The notes: generated from the sequence alone by a model not told the origin. DNA of 64,000 nt from DASZWJ01 sp963813895 (GCA_963813895.1 CAWFAS010000003.1:1-64000); one strand, 5' to 3'. Shown: positions 50,838 to 60,262, numbered from the stretch's first letter. Numbers and translations: made by a program.

Positions 50838-52403
50838 ATGGTTAATAGTTACAATCTTCCTTATCATGCTGCACATTATTCAAAAAATCCATTTAGCCGT
50901 CGAATTAATCTACGCCCCGCCTGGCCTGGACATTTAGGAGCATTAATAGCGGGTGCATTATTGCCGCTGGCATTTGCGCCATTCCAGATCTTTTTATTAT
51001 CTATTCTAGCCCCAGCATGTTGGCTTGTTTTATTATCTAATATCTCCCCGCAACGTGCTTTTTGCCGTGGTTGGATGTTTGGGTTGGGATTTTTTGGAGT
51101 TGGAATTTCCTGGGTTTATATTAGTTTAAGTGTTTATGGTCAAGCCAATATATTACTGGCAGCCACTATTACCGGCCTATTAATTATTGTATTAGCATTA
51201 TTTCCGGCTATTCAGGCTTATATTTTAGCGCGTTTTTTCCCAGCCAATAATATAAGCAAGTATTTACTGGCCTTTCCTGCCCTTTGGGTATTATTAGAAT
51301 GGGTACGAACCTGGTTTTTTACTGGATTTCCATGGTTATTTTTGGGTTATTCGCAGATAAATTCTCCACTGAGCGGTTTAGCACCCATTTTAGGGGTATT
51401 TGGAGTCTCGTGGGCTGTGGCTTTTAGCAGCGGGATTATAGTTGTAGCGGTTATGGCAAGGAAACATTTCAGCCTGGTATTGACAGTTATTGGTTTATTA
51501 CTCTTGCTATGGCTGGGCAGTGAGGCATTGAATTCGGTTCGCTGGACTCATCAGAATGGACAGCCTGTCAAAGTCTCACTGATACAAGGTAATATTTCTC
51601 AGCAGCTAAAATGGCGACCAGAGCAGGCTTTGCAATCTCTAGCGTTATATAAGAAATTAACGCTGGAAAACTTGGATAAGCGGATCATTATTTGGCCAGA
51701 AGCAGCCATTACTTTTTATCAAACTCAGGTTCCTGACTTTCTGGTTGAAATGAATCAGTTATTAAAAGCTCATCAAAGCGCTCTGATTACTGGCATACCT
51801 ATTGCCCAAGATGATAATTATTATAATGGGATGTTAGCTATAGGACAGGGTTCTGGGCAATATCTTAAGCGTCATTTAGTCCCCTTTGGGGAATACATGC
51901 CCTTCCGTTCCATTCTATTATGGTTAAAAAATTACGTTTTGATTCCCATGTCCGACTTTAGTAGTGGTCCGAAGCACCAGCCGTTGTTAACTGCAAACGG
52001 CATACCCTTTGCTACATTTATCTGCTATGAAATTGCCTATCCTACCGAAGTATTAGACCAGCTGCCGCGAGGCCAAATATTAGTCACTCTAAGTGATGAT
52101 AGCTGGTTTGGCAAATCATTCGCTCCAGCCCAACATTTAGAGATTGCACAGATGCGCGCGTTAGAAGCCGGACGTTATGCACTAATGAGCACTAATGATG
52201 GAATCACTGCCATTATTAGCCCTAAAGGGCAAGTTCTATCTGCAGCGCCATCTTTTCATGAGTTTGTACTCTCTGGAGAAGTACAGCCTATGATAGGAAT
52301 CACGCCTTGGGTACAAATAGGTATTTACCCTATTCTGATACTGATGATAGTTTTTATATTATGGGCCTATATGGGTCAAAAGAAAACGCGTCATCGCCGA
52401 TGA
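50838..52403 (+). CDS. lnt: Apolipoprotein N-acyltransferase
   Basis: A 521-residue inner-membrane enzyme that adds the third acyl chain to lipoproteins. Six or more hydrophobic segments are followed by a periplasmic nitrilase-type domain with the catalytic triad motifs: IIWPEAAITF (Glu), LKRHLVPFGEYMPFRS (Lys) and FATFICYEIAYP (Cys). LVTLSDDSWFGKSFAPAQHL and RYALMSTNDGITAIISPKG are conserved. Start ATG 50838; a GAGGTAAAA ribosome site is present. The MGxL-type N-terminal ALIAGALLPLAFAPF is typical. Complete; essential in most gammaproteobacteria. Confidence 0.95.
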   Translation: MVNSYNLPYHAAHYSKNPFSRRINLRPAWPGHLGALIAGALLPLAFAPFQIFLLSILAPACWLVLLSNISPQRAFCRGWMFGLGFFGVGISWVYISLSVYGQANILLAATITGLLIIVLALFPAIQAYILARFFPANNISKYLLAFPALWVLLEWVRTWFFTGFPWLFLGYSQINSPLSGLAPILGVFGVSWAVAFSSGIIVVAVMARKHFSLVLTVIGLLLLLWLGSEALNSVRWTHQNGQPVKVSLIQGNISQQLKWRPEQALQSLALYKKLTLENLDKRIIIWPEAAITFYQTQVPDFLVEMNQLLKAHQSALITGIPIAQDDNYYNGMLAIGQGSGQYLKRHLVPFGEYMPFRSILLWLKNYVLIPMSDFSSGPKHQPLLTANGIPFATFICYEIAYPTEVLDQLPRGQILVTLSDDSWFGKSFAPAQHLEIAQMRALEAGRYALMSTNDGITAIISPKGQVLSAAPSFHEFVLSGEVQPMIGITPWVQIGIYPILILMIVFILWAYMGQKKTRHRR

Positions 52404-52815
52404 TGTCTAGTATGGTTATAGAGGCCATTGCATATTAGCTAAGGGCTTCCTGCTGGATCTGGCAGGTATCATGGTCAGTGACAAGGCTGTTATTTTTTAA
52501 AATTTCTTGTTAATCATAACGTTAACTCTGAAAGCTATAATTTGTCTTAAAAATTTTATCATTACATAATGTAACTTCTAGCATTGATCTCTTTTTAATT
52601 TTATTTTACATTTAAATCAATATATTGCGATTAGATATTCATGTAAATTCGCAAGAAGATTTTAAGAGGCATACATCTTTCCCTTTAGCGAATTGAGGAA
52701 TCGGCAACATCAGGGATAGATGCTATTCAGCAACGATTAAGGGATTCTATGCATCTGGATTGTTTTGATCGAAAAAAATGTGTGATTTCATATCTATTTA
52801 AAGCAATCCTTGAGG
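52404..52815. other. Intergenic stretch after lnt, possible gene debris
   Basis: Mostly AT-rich. From 52687 a plus-strand frame (ESATSGIDAIQQRLRDSMHL) runs into the repeat at 52816 without a start codon, suggesting a decayed gene end. No family is recognised and no RNA gene is seen. Confidence 0.3.
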
Positions 52816-52968
52816 CGATTTTTCTAAACTCCTTGCCATGCATGGATGGGTTCCCGCCTTCGCGGGAATGACATACCTTTTTTATCCACCTCACGTTGTC
52901 GTTCCCGCGAAGGCGGGAATCTATCCTCACTTGGCAGCAACTAGGGAAGAGAAACAATACTACATTAT
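52816..52968. repeat. Palindromic repeat family E, modules in swapped order
   Basis: CTAAACTCCTTGCCATGCAT, then the hairpin TTCCCGCCTTCGCGGGAA with ATGACATACCTTTTTTATC, then CGTTCCCGCGAAGGCGGGAA and GAAACAATACTACATT. The same two modules occur at 14.81-15.02 kb but in the opposite order. Confidence 0.75.
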
Positions 52969-52999
52969 TTTAAGTTTCTTGAAGGAAGACTCAGATAAG

Positions 53000-53137
53000 T
53001 GTGCCACCGCAAGCGGGGGAAGGGACTTGCTCGAGCCGGCAAGGGATTGGCTGCATAGCTAACTTATCCTACCGAAACCAGTCCCTTCCCCCGCTTGCGG
53101 GGGAAGGGTTAGGATGGGGGCAGCTTCTAATGGCAAC
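53000..53137. repeat. Palindromic repeat family A, left arm truncated
   Basis: CCGCAAGCGGGGGAAGGGAC opens a truncated arm. The centre GCTCGAGCCGGCAAGG is the reverse of those at 44.98 kb and 26.97 kb. The right arm ends GGGGGCAGCTTCTAATGGCA. The left flank GAAGGAAGACTCAGATAA is shared with the other composite copies. Confidence 0.7.
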
Positions 53138-53223
53138 CAACTTAACTATTTGCAATTCCATAATGAGAGGAATCGACTAAAGAAGAAAGTAACTATCAGT
53201 AAGCAAAACCACACTCTTCTAGC

Positions 53224-53577
53224 CTACTCTACCACTATCCGCCCAGCATTATTTTTAAGCAGATTTGCTAGTATTTTACCGCTGATACCTTTAACGTTAG
53301 CTAATTCGTCGGCTGATTTAAAAGCACCATGCTGGGTGCGATAATCAATAATCGCTTGCGCTTTCGAGGCACCAACGCCTTTTAAAGTTCCAAGCTCATC
53401 CGCATTGGCAGTGTTGATATTGACCTTATCATTTGCTATGGCAGTTACAGTGGCGGGTATTTGTGAACTGGCATTATCTGAAGCAATAGTATTATCTTGC
53501 TGAGCAGCAAATGCTTGCATAGAAAACACTAAGGCTATTACGCCAAAAATAGGGGTGAATCTACGAATAAACGACAT
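53224..53577 (-). CDS. ComEA-like helix-hairpin-helix protein
   Basis: A 117-residue exported protein with a signal peptide (MSFIRRFTPIFGVIALVFSM, then QAFA). Its C-terminal domain (NINTANADELGTLKGVGASK, AQAIIDYRTQHGAFKSADEL, LANVKGISGKILANLLKN) carries the two HhH motifs of ComEA-type DNA-binding proteins. ComEA pulls incoming DNA through the outer membrane during transformation. Here the protein lacks the membrane anchor of Gram-positive ComEA and resembles the short periplasmic version of gammaproteobacteria. The start ATG at 53577 follows AGGAGAACTTTT. No other competence gene is near. Confidence 0.85.
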   Translation of the reverse strand: MSFIRRFTPIFGVIALVFSMQAFAAQQDNTIASDNASSQIPATVTAIANDKVNINTANADELGTLKGVGASKAQAIIDYRTQHGAFKSADELANVKGISGKILANLLKNNAGRIVVE

Positions 53578-53727
53578 AAAAGTTCTCCTTATTAAGTTTA
53601 AGAGCTAACATAATTATTAAGCGTGTTTAGCGTAACAGATGAGAAAAACTAGACAATACCGTAAAAAATACAGTATTGACTGCAGATGAATATAGTGCAA
53701 GCTGCAAACTTTAAGTGAGATTAGACT

Positions 53728-54486
53728 ATGAGCGACCAGAATAAAAATCCGCCGTGGCAACCGCCTCCTGCAAAAATTATCATTCCTTCTGAGAACGAAA
53801 TTCATGTTTGGCGTACTCAACTGGACTTTTCTTCCGCACAAATCGAACAATTATGGCAATTATTATCTATTGAGGAGCAAAAACGTGGCCTACGCTATAA
53901 ATTTGCGCAGCATAAGCGACGTTTCACGGCGGCAAAAGGGATGTTACGATTAATACTGTCGCAATATCTCAACCAGGCTCCGGAGCAGATTAATTTTACG
54001 TATAATGCCCATGGCAAACCCCAGCTTGATCAAGGAAGTAAGCTGTCTTTAGAATTCAATACTTCAGACTCCAATGAAATAGCGTTATTTGCTATCAGCG
54101 CGACTGAACCTGTGGGAGTGGACCTAGAGTTTATACATAAGGAAATAGATGCTGAGGCAATTGCAAGACGTTTTTTTTCAGATTATGAAGTGCGGGAATT
54201 ACTAGAACTGCCCAATGAACAAAGGAATGCCGCATTTTTTAATATTTGGACACGCAAAGAAGCTTTTATTAAAGCATTAGGTTTAGGCTTGTCTTTTCCG
54301 CTTAAAGGTTTCGATGTAAGTTTAGAGAAACAAGCTGCTTTATTGTCTGTTCGCCAAGGAGGCCATATAGCAGCAGAGTGGTCTTTATTCGCCCTGGAGC
54401 CAGCTGAAGATTATGCAGGAGCGCTAGCGGTGAGAGGCAAGAATAAAACCTTAAAACTTTGGGATTTTAAAACTAATGACGACTGA
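53728..54486 (+). CDS. 4'-phosphopantetheinyl transferase (Sfp type)
   Basis: A 252-residue enzyme that converts apo carrier proteins to their holo form with coenzyme A. The signature VGVDLEFIHKEIDAEAIARR (metal-binding GVDxE), FFNIWTRKEAFIKALGLGL (W-x-KEA) and SFPLKGFDVSL are those of the Sfp/AcpT superfamily. The N-terminal RFTAAKGMLRLIL is also typical. Start ATG 53728 with AAGTGAG upstream. Usual partners are polyketide, peptide or lysine synthesis; none lies in this window, so the target carrier is elsewhere. Confidence 0.85.
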   Translation: MSDQNKNPPWQPPPAKIIIPSENEIHVWRTQLDFSSAQIEQLWQLLSIEEQKRGLRYKFAQHKRRFTAAKGMLRLILSQYLNQAPEQINFTYNAHGKPQLDQGSKLSLEFNTSDSNEIALFAISATEPVGVDLEFIHKEIDAEAIARRFFSDYEVRELLELPNEQRNAAFFNIWTRKEAFIKALGLGLSFPLKGFDVSLEKQAALLSVRQGGHIAAEWSLFALEPAEDYAGALAVRGKNKTLKLWDFKTNDD

Positions 54487-54489
54487 ACG

Positions 54490-54822
54490 CTAACTTCTTT
54501 TCTGGTCATCATCTTTTGGATCTAAAGGTTGCTCAACAGGAGAAACAGGCTCAGTTTTTAAAGGAGTTGCAATAGTTGATGTCTGTACCTCTTTAGCTAA
54601 ATTATTAATTTTAGTATACAGATCCGCCAAGGCTTGGGATTGTTCAGCATGTGTGGTGGACAGTTTTTGTACCATTATCCCTAATTCTGCAAACTTAACT
54701 GTAATATCATCCCCGGTTGGGATTTTAGTAGGACCGGAGCCAATGGCAGATTTGAAGCTATCTACTATTCCATGCAAATCCAGTTTTTTACTTAATTCTG
54801 AAAAATTTGGTAACTTTGCCAT
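54490..54822 (-). CDS. Small hydrophilic protein of unknown function
   Basis: A 110-residue protein without signal peptide or membrane segment. The middle (VKFAELGIMVQKLSTTHAEQ, SQALADLYTKINNLAKEVQ) is a likely short coiled coil, and the tail is Pro/Asp-rich (EPVSPVEQPLDPKDDDQKRS). The ATG at 54822 has AAGAGGC close upstream. It converges with the PPTase, 4 bases apart. Not recognised. It may be upstream-independent of lpxK. Confidence 0.55.
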   Translation of the reverse strand: MAKLPNFSELSKKLDLHGIVDSFKSAIGSGPTKIPTGDDITVKFAELGIMVQKLSTTHAEQSQALADLYTKINNLAKEVQTSTIATPLKTEPVSPVEQPLDPKDDDQKRS

Positions 54823-54995
54823 AATGTGCCTCTTAAAAATTGATTGAGTAGCATTTACAATATTAGATTACTTAACTTGTTATTGGTAAAACAAAGAAAA
54901 ATCAGTTTAAAACTAAGCATCTGCTTTAAGTATAGACCATTAGCGGCTGGTAAAGTTGTAAAAACTGGTAACACCTCTCACTCACTTGTTGCATG

Positions 54996-55979
54996 TCATC
55001 TGCCTACTACGGGAAACTTTATGTTTTTAAGCAATAAATCAAAAAAAGCCAGGTCACAACTGGCTGATACTGGCAGGCACCAATGTCGCTCATCTGCAAA
55101 TTTTTCACACTTCACTGCATCCTTTTCGGTCATAATAATCATTGAATGTTTATCAAAATCAATATCTTGTGGCTTAAATAGATAGTGGTCAGGAAATGCA
55201 TGAGGAATTACAGTAAATCCTAATTGTTCGAGCTGGGTAAAAAAACGTTGCGGATTACCTATCCCGGCGACAGCGTGTACGGGGACTGCAATAGAGGAAG
55301 GAGCCAAGGTTTGTTGGGGATTTTTTAGGTTATAAATAACGCCCGGCAATAATTGCATAGGCCATTCGCCGGGTTGAGGGTCGCCCTGGGTTACCACGAA
55401 ATCTACTTGCTTCATGCGTGATAATGGCTCACGTAATGGGCCGGCAGGCAAGCACAAGGCATTCCCAAAGCGCCGGGCGCCATCCACCACTGCTATTTCT
55501 ATATCTCGACCCATCGCATAATGCTGCAAACCATCATCGCTAAGTATGACGTCACAAGGATAGTTTTCGAGTAAGGTTTTTATAGCCAATACGCGTTTTG
55601 CGGCAGTTACTAAGGGGCAGCCACTACGCCTGGCCATTAACAAGGCTTCATCCCCTACTTCCACCGGATCACTGTAAGCAGTGACTAGTCTTGGGGAAGT
55701 GCTAGGAATTCCCCCATAACCACGACTGACAATGCCGGGTTTAAATCCATTAGCCGCCAAGAGAACCGCCAGTTTTATTACTAAGGGAGTTTTACCCGTT
55801 CCCCCCACAGTAATATTTCCCACTACAATCACCGGCACGGGAAAATAACTGCTCTTTCTTAAACCTGCCTGGTAGCTCCAGCGTTTTAATTGGGCGATGC
55901 TGCAATATAGTGCTGACAATGGCGATAAGCCATAAAGTAAAGGGTGTTTGTTATACCAGGCCTTTACCCAAGCGTTCAT
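54996..55979 (-). CDS. lpxK: Tetraacyldisaccharide 4'-kinase
   Basis: A 327-residue inner-membrane kinase that phosphorylates the 4' position of the lipid A precursor. Motifs: VPVIVVGNITVGGTGKTPLV (P-loop), GIVSRGYGG, VGDEALLMARRSGCPL, VILSDDGLQHYAMGRDIEI, VDGARRFGNALCLPAGPLRE and AFPDHYLFKPQDI, with MIIMTEKDAVKCEKFA near the end. ATG 55979 overlaps the msbA stop by 4 bases, so the two are one operon. Standard length. Confidence 0.95.
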   Translation of the reverse strand: MNAWVKAWYNKHPLLYGLSPLSALYCSIAQLKRWSYQAGLRKSSYFPVPVIVVGNITVGGTGKTPLVIKLAVLLAANGFKPGIVSRGYGGIPSTSPRLVTAYSDPVEVGDEALLMARRSGCPLVTAAKRVLAIKTLLENYPCDVILSDDGLQHYAMGRDIEIAVVDGARRFGNALCLPAGPLREPLSRMKQVDFVVTQGDPQPGEWPMQLLPGVIYNLKNPQQTLAPSSIAVPVHAVAGIGNPQRFFTQLEQLGFTVIPHAFPDHYLFKPQDIDFDKHSMIIMTEKDAVKCEKFADERHWCLPVSASCDLAFFDLLLKNIKFPVVGR

Positions 55980-57757
55980 ACCACTGCATCTGCGGTTTTT
56001 TCGGTTTCAATTTCATCTTTGAACTGCAAGGAGTGCAGATAAGCATAATGCCCATTATTGCTAAGCAATTCACTATGAGTACCCATTTCTATAATTCGTC
56101 CTTTGTCGACCACTAAAATGCGATCCGCGTTTTCTATGGTAGATAGACGATGTGCTATGACCAGCGTTGTGCGATTGCGCATCAATCCTTCCAAAGCAGA
56201 TTGGATATGGCGCTCTGATTCGGTGTCTAATGATGAGGTGGCTTCGTCTAGGATCAGGATAGGAGCATTTTTTAACAAAGCCCGGGCGATAGCAATACGC
56301 TGACGTTGCCCCCCCGATAGCAGCACACCATTTTCGCCAATAATACTGTTTAAACCTTCTGGGAATTCGCGGATAAATTCCATGGCATGGGCTGCTTCAG
56401 CCGCGCGGATAATATCGGCTTCATCAACTTCACTGAGACGTCCGTAACCAATATTTTTGGCAATTGTGTCATTAAATAATGTGACATGCTGCGATACTAA
56501 GGCAAACTGATTGCGCAAGTCGGCCAAAGGGTAATTACGGATATCTACCCCATCAATCAAAATACCCCCTTGCTCCACTTCATAGAAGCGTGGCAGCAAG
56601 CTGACCATAGTGGTTTTGCCACTGCCGGATCGCCCTACTAACGCTATAGTCTCCCCGGGATTAATATGAAAGTTTATGTCTGATAATATCCTTTTGCCAG
56701 TATGGGGATAAGTGAACGTGAGCTGACGGTATTCAATGGCACCTTTAACGCGCTGCAGCGGGTGCGTTCCCGTATCCTTTTCAGGTTCGATATCCAGAAT
56801 TTCGAAAATACTTTGGGCGCCGGCGACCCCTTTTTGTATAGAGTTATTGATTTGAGTAATACGTCGAATCGGGCGCAGCAAAGCAAACATAGAAGCAATT
56901 AATGCCGCAAATGTGCCTGGCGATATTTCAACGGAAGGCAAGGTGGCTAAAAATAAAATCAGGGCAATAGCAATAGATACTACAATCTGGGTAGTTGAAG
57001 TGCCAATGGCATTGGTAGCGACGATCTTCATCTCACGCTGGAGATTGCCACGAGTGGCTTTGACAAATTTCTGCTTTTCATAGTCTTCACCGCCAAAGGT
57101 ACGAATGACGCGATAACCTTCAAAGCTTTCTTCCGCAATGTGACTTATTTCTCCCATAGATTGCTGCACGCCCTTGCTGAGACGGCGCATTCTCTTGCTG
57201 GTATAGCGGATTAAAATGCTCAGCATCGGCAAAACCACTAAAAACATTAACGTCATTTGCCAGCTGAGACTGAGCATAACGACGATGAGCCCTATAGCCA
57301 ATACGCCATCCTGTACAATAATCATCAGTGCATTCGTAGTGGCCTCTGTGACTTGCTCCACATTAAAGATCAAACGGGACAATAATTGGCCTGAGGATTG
57401 GGTATCGTAAAAACTGGCAGGCAGGCGCAACATATGCGCAAACATTTGCTGGCGGAAGTCCATAACGACACTTTTGCCCACTTTGGCAATGTAATATGAG
57501 GACATAAACACCGCAAAACCGCGCAGGATAAATACCAGGATCACGGCATAGGGCAATATGCGGATAAAATGGAAGTTTTTATCCACCAGCCCATGGTTGA
57601 TAATGGGCTTAATCATCCAGGCTAAGCCCGCATCAATGCCGGAAGAGGCGGCGGTGCCTAGAATTCCTAATAGGAAAATCCACTGGTAAGGTTTAACGGA
57701 ATGTAGCAGTCTTTTATAGAGTTTCAGGGTACTGGCAGATGATACAGGAATGGACAT
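55976..57757 (-). CDS. msbA: Lipid A exporter ATP-binding/permease MsbA
   Basis: A 593-residue ABC half-transporter that flips lipid A-core across the inner membrane. Six hydrophobic segments (KMLQLP-like AHMLRLPASFYDTQSSGQLL, VVMLSLSWQMTLMFLVVLP) are followed by the ATPase with Walker A ALVGRSGSGKTTMVSLLPRF, signature LLSGGQRQRIAIARALLKNA and Walker B PILILDEATSSLDTESE. The end is GTHSELLSNNGHYAYLHSLQF. Start ATG 57757. It precedes lpxK with an overlap, the classical order. The window holds no other intact ABC exporter. Confidence 0.95.
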   Translation of the reverse strand: MSIPVSSASTLKLYKRLLHSVKPYQWIFLLGILGTAASSGIDAGLAWMIKPIINHGLVDKNFHFIRILPYAVILVFILRGFAVFMSSYYIAKVGKSVVMDFRQQMFAHMLRLPASFYDTQSSGQLLSRLIFNVEQVTEATTNALMIIVQDGVLAIGLIVVMLSLSWQMTLMFLVVLPMLSILIRYTSKRMRRLSKGVQQSMGEISHIAEESFEGYRVIRTFGGEDYEKQKFVKATRGNLQREMKIVATNAIGTSTTQIVVSIAIALILFLATLPSVEISPGTFAALIASMFALLRPIRRITQINNSIQKGVAGAQSIFEILDIEPEKDTGTHPLQRVKGAIEYRQLTFTYPHTGKRILSDINFHINPGETIALVGRSGSGKTTMVSLLPRFYEVEQGGILIDGVDIRNYPLADLRNQFALVSQHVTLFNDTIAKNIGYGRLSEVDEADIIRAAEAAHAMEFIREFPEGLNSIIGENGVLLSGGQRQRIAIARALLKNAPILILDEATSSLDTESERHIQSALEGLMRNRTTLVIAHRLSTIENADRILVVDKGRIIEMGTHSELLSNNGHYAYLHSLQFKDEIETEKTADAVV

Positions 57758-57899
57758 AAATTGAATTAACTCGCCGCAAAAAATACTGTCGAATAATCTT
57801 GTAGTATGAATATAATGGAAAATGGGAGTCTACCATAAAGGTGGTGGGGGGCGCTAGATGCTCTCTTGTTTACTGTAGGGTTGCTCTTTAGTTTATGGC

Positions 57900-57971
57900 T
57901 CTGCACTAGGGTCTGTCGTCACGTCCCTCCCGCTACGTCGTCCCGCGGCTTGTCCGCGGGATCCAGGGAGC
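57900..57971. repeat. Short palindromic repeat with CCCGCGG core
   Basis: CGTCGTCCCGCGGCTTGTCC, then GCGGGATCC. The same core lies near 35835 and 35960. It is the left part of the gene-free stretch 57758-58542. The rest of that stretch, apart from the miniature element beside it, is AT-rich and has no gene that I can support. Confidence 0.5.
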
Positions 57972-57987
57972 TTGGCAAATGTTCCTG

Positions 57988-58242
57988 TATCACGTAAGAA
58001 GAATCTGAGCCGTGCGCGTCAGCAAGCGCTGCCCAAGCTGTATAGTGCTCTTTTATGGGATATCGCAAGAAATATGCTCTGTGGAGTACTTCAAAACTAC
58101 AAGCAAGGCTGGCTTGAGTAGGGGCAGTAATTTTTTTGGTTGGTGCGTTTTGAAAGTGATGCATATCTTAGAGAGGGCAGTGATCGCTGAAGCTTAGGCA
58201 ACACTTGCTGACGCGCGTGGCTCGGATTCTTCTTGCGTGATA
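57988..58242. mobile_element. 255-bp MITE-like element with 39-bp inverted ends
   Basis: The left end TATCACGTAAGAAGAATCTG, continuing AGCCGTGCGCGTCAGCAAG, is matched by the complement of the right end, which differs at about five positions (TATCACGCAAGAAGAATCC). The interior has no long frame. Ends of nearly 40 bp with little internal coding suit a miniature transposon whose parent is not here. No target duplication is evident. Confidence 0.7.
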
Positions 58243-58542
58243 ACCGATGTTTATGAAATAAAGTGGAATAACCTGCTGATTTGTTTTATTGATATATCCT
58301 TTTGTTATTGTTGGTCAGACATATTTTCCTTATATATCAGCTTGTTACTCCAATTTTTCTACAAATTTTTTATTTTTATCCAGTACAGAGAGATTTTAAT
58401 TAGAGGCGGAGTTTCTTAATTTTATATTAAGCTTGGCATGTTAAAATCTCCTAAACTTTATATTTTAGGTAAAACTGACAAAAAAATATATCTATAAATC
58501 CTGAAAAACTAAGTTAAATTTTTATACATCTTGGGGAACAAT

Positions 58543-59985
58543 ATGTCATCAATGCGTGAAGAAAGAGATAAATTACATGAACAATTTATACAAAACCTTA
58601 AAGAAGAAAGAGGGCATCTTTGGGCGGCAGAAAAAGAAATAGTAAGCTCATTTCTATTTCAAGGGTTCGATGGTCGAAATACTGATGTTAATAATGTGCA
58701 TAATGACCGCGTGGAACTTGATCACGTCTTGAAAGATTTAGACAAGGGAGTGTTAAGTTGTGAAGAGGAGTTGGAGGTAATAGCGAATTATTCTGCCAAT
58801 TGGCGTATTACGGTTTGTGATAGTCTTGGCAATCCAACTAATAATCCTAATGATCGGTACCGACCTCTTGATGATGATCGAGGGAATTATGCTGAGTTGT
58901 TTGTTAAACCAGATGCTTCGAATCCTGACAAATTTATTCTTTTCAAAGTTAAACTATCAAATGAAAAATATGAACTGCCAATTGATCCGAGTCCCACCGA
59001 TGATGGCTTTGAAATTTTAGCTAGAGCTAATAAAGCTATTGAATCACGTAATGAATTAAGAAACTCTTACTTATATGAACTTAATGAAAAAGCCAATGAT
59101 TTGGATAAGAGAATAAAAGAAACAGATTCATTCCTACAGAATCCGTTTGGAGAACAAGCAAGAACTGTACGCAGATTAAAAAGAGATCAAATTCAACTGG
59201 AGCGCGATATTGAGGCAATTGGAAAACCTTCTACATCTTTTCAAGAGGTGTTGAGAATAATTGCAAAGCATTCTAATATGGAGGTTACGATTCGTGATCA
59301 TAACGATAAGTCAGTTAGTTTCAAGCCTCAAGAGGCGTCGGGGAATAAAGTTGCTATAGACGTTCATAAGAATCAAGATGGCACTTATGGTCTTTCAAAG
59401 GTTGTTTCATATAAAAATGGTACTCAAAACATTCAGTCGGTTGGCACTGATGGCCCTAAAGCAGGAACTAATAACCCTTATGTGATTCTTGATAAAGTTA
59501 GGAAGACGTTAAAAAAGCAACAAAATTTGGAAGTTACTCCACCAGAATCAAAGCCAGATCTATCATCGTCTACTACATATGGCGCTCTTAGTGAACGCGG
59601 TATTTTACCACCATCAGATAATGTTGAAACTCCAAAGAATAATAAGGTTGGCATTCCTGCTCCAATTTACCCAGATATTTCATCTTCAGCAGGCGAGTCG
59701 GGCGGGCCCAGACACTCTTGGACATTAAATGCAATATCAGCAAAAGACAAAAAAAATATTGTGAACGCCATCATCGACGGAGAGGGTTCGGACAAGTTAA
59801 AGTTGAGCAAGGAAGAAAGAGAGGGCGCTCTTTCTTGGATGAAGCGAAACGGCACTAGCACTGAAGAATGCTCGAGGTTATCTTCAAGTAAAAAACCAGA
59901 AGATGTGGAGAAGGTTGCTAAGGCTTATATAGAGGCGGCTACAGAGGCGGAGATGGATCGATATGCAACATTTTCGCGCTCATAA
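58543..59985 (+). CDS. Unknown protein with an internal domain duplication
   Basis: A 480-residue cytoplasmic-type protein; the start is ATG 58543 (MSSMREERDKLHEQFIQNL), with GGGGAAC upstream. Residues 74-166 and 232-323 look like two copies of one domain. EELEVIANYSANWRITVCD pairs with FQEVLRIIAKHSNMEVTIRD, FILFKVKLSNEKYE with GLSKVVSYKNGTQ, and FEILARANKAI with YVILDKVRKTL. A charged helical linker (LYELNEKANDLDKRIKETDS) separates them and a Ser/Pro-rich stretch follows before a charged end. No known domain is recognised. Composition resembles secreted effectors. It lies alone between a miniature element and a lipoprotein gene. Confidence 0.6.
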   Translation: MSSMREERDKLHEQFIQNLKEERGHLWAAEKEIVSSFLFQGFDGRNTDVNNVHNDRVELDHVLKDLDKGVLSCEEELEVIANYSANWRITVCDSLGNPTNNPNDRYRPLDDDRGNYAELFVKPDASNPDKFILFKVKLSNEKYELPIDPSPTDDGFEILARANKAIESRNELRNSYLYELNEKANDLDKRIKETDSFLQNPFGEQARTVRRLKRDQIQLERDIEAIGKPSTSFQEVLRIIAKHSNMEVTIRDHNDKSVSFKPQEASGNKVAIDVHKNQDGTYGLSKVVSYKNGTQNIQSVGTDGPKAGTNNPYVILDKVRKTLKKQQNLEVTPPESKPDLSSSTTYGALSERGILPPSDNVETPKNNKVGIPAPIYPDISSSAGESGGPRHSWTLNAISAKDKKNIVNAIIDGEGSDKLKLSKEEREGALSWMKRNGTSTEECSRLSSSKKPEDVEKVAKAYIEAATEAEMDRYATFSRS

Positions 59986-60064
59986 TTTCCAGTTTACCCA
60001 AACCCAATGGAGTGGGTTTTTGAGCTTGATGTTAAATTGTGCAACCTAAAGATCCGGGGTTAAG

Positions 60065-60262
60065 CTAATATGGAATAATCCCACTATTTTTAATGTAATA
60101 GCTGTCATCACTATCCAAAGGATAGGAATATGTATCTGATCCATAGGAGGTGGTGTAATAATAGTTGTCATATCCTATGAGCGATGGTGGGGGTGGAACT
60201 TCACTCACACAGCCAGAAAGTACACCAAATATACAAAAAATACATAATAATCTTACCATTTT
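60065..60262 (-). CDS. Tyr/Ser-rich small lipoprotein
   Basis: A 65-residue precursor beginning MVRLLCIFCIFGVLSGCVSE with a lipobox LSGC. The mature part is rich in Tyr, Ser and Asp (YDNYYYTTSYGSDTYSYPLD). The start at 60262 is chosen because GAGGATC lies nine bases before it; upstream in-frame ATGs lack that. Envelope-anchored. Function unknown. Confidence 0.55.
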   Translation of the reverse strand, partial: KMVRLLCIFCIFGVLSGCVSEVPPPPSLIGYDNYYYTTSYGSDTYSYPLDSDDSYYIKNSGIIPY

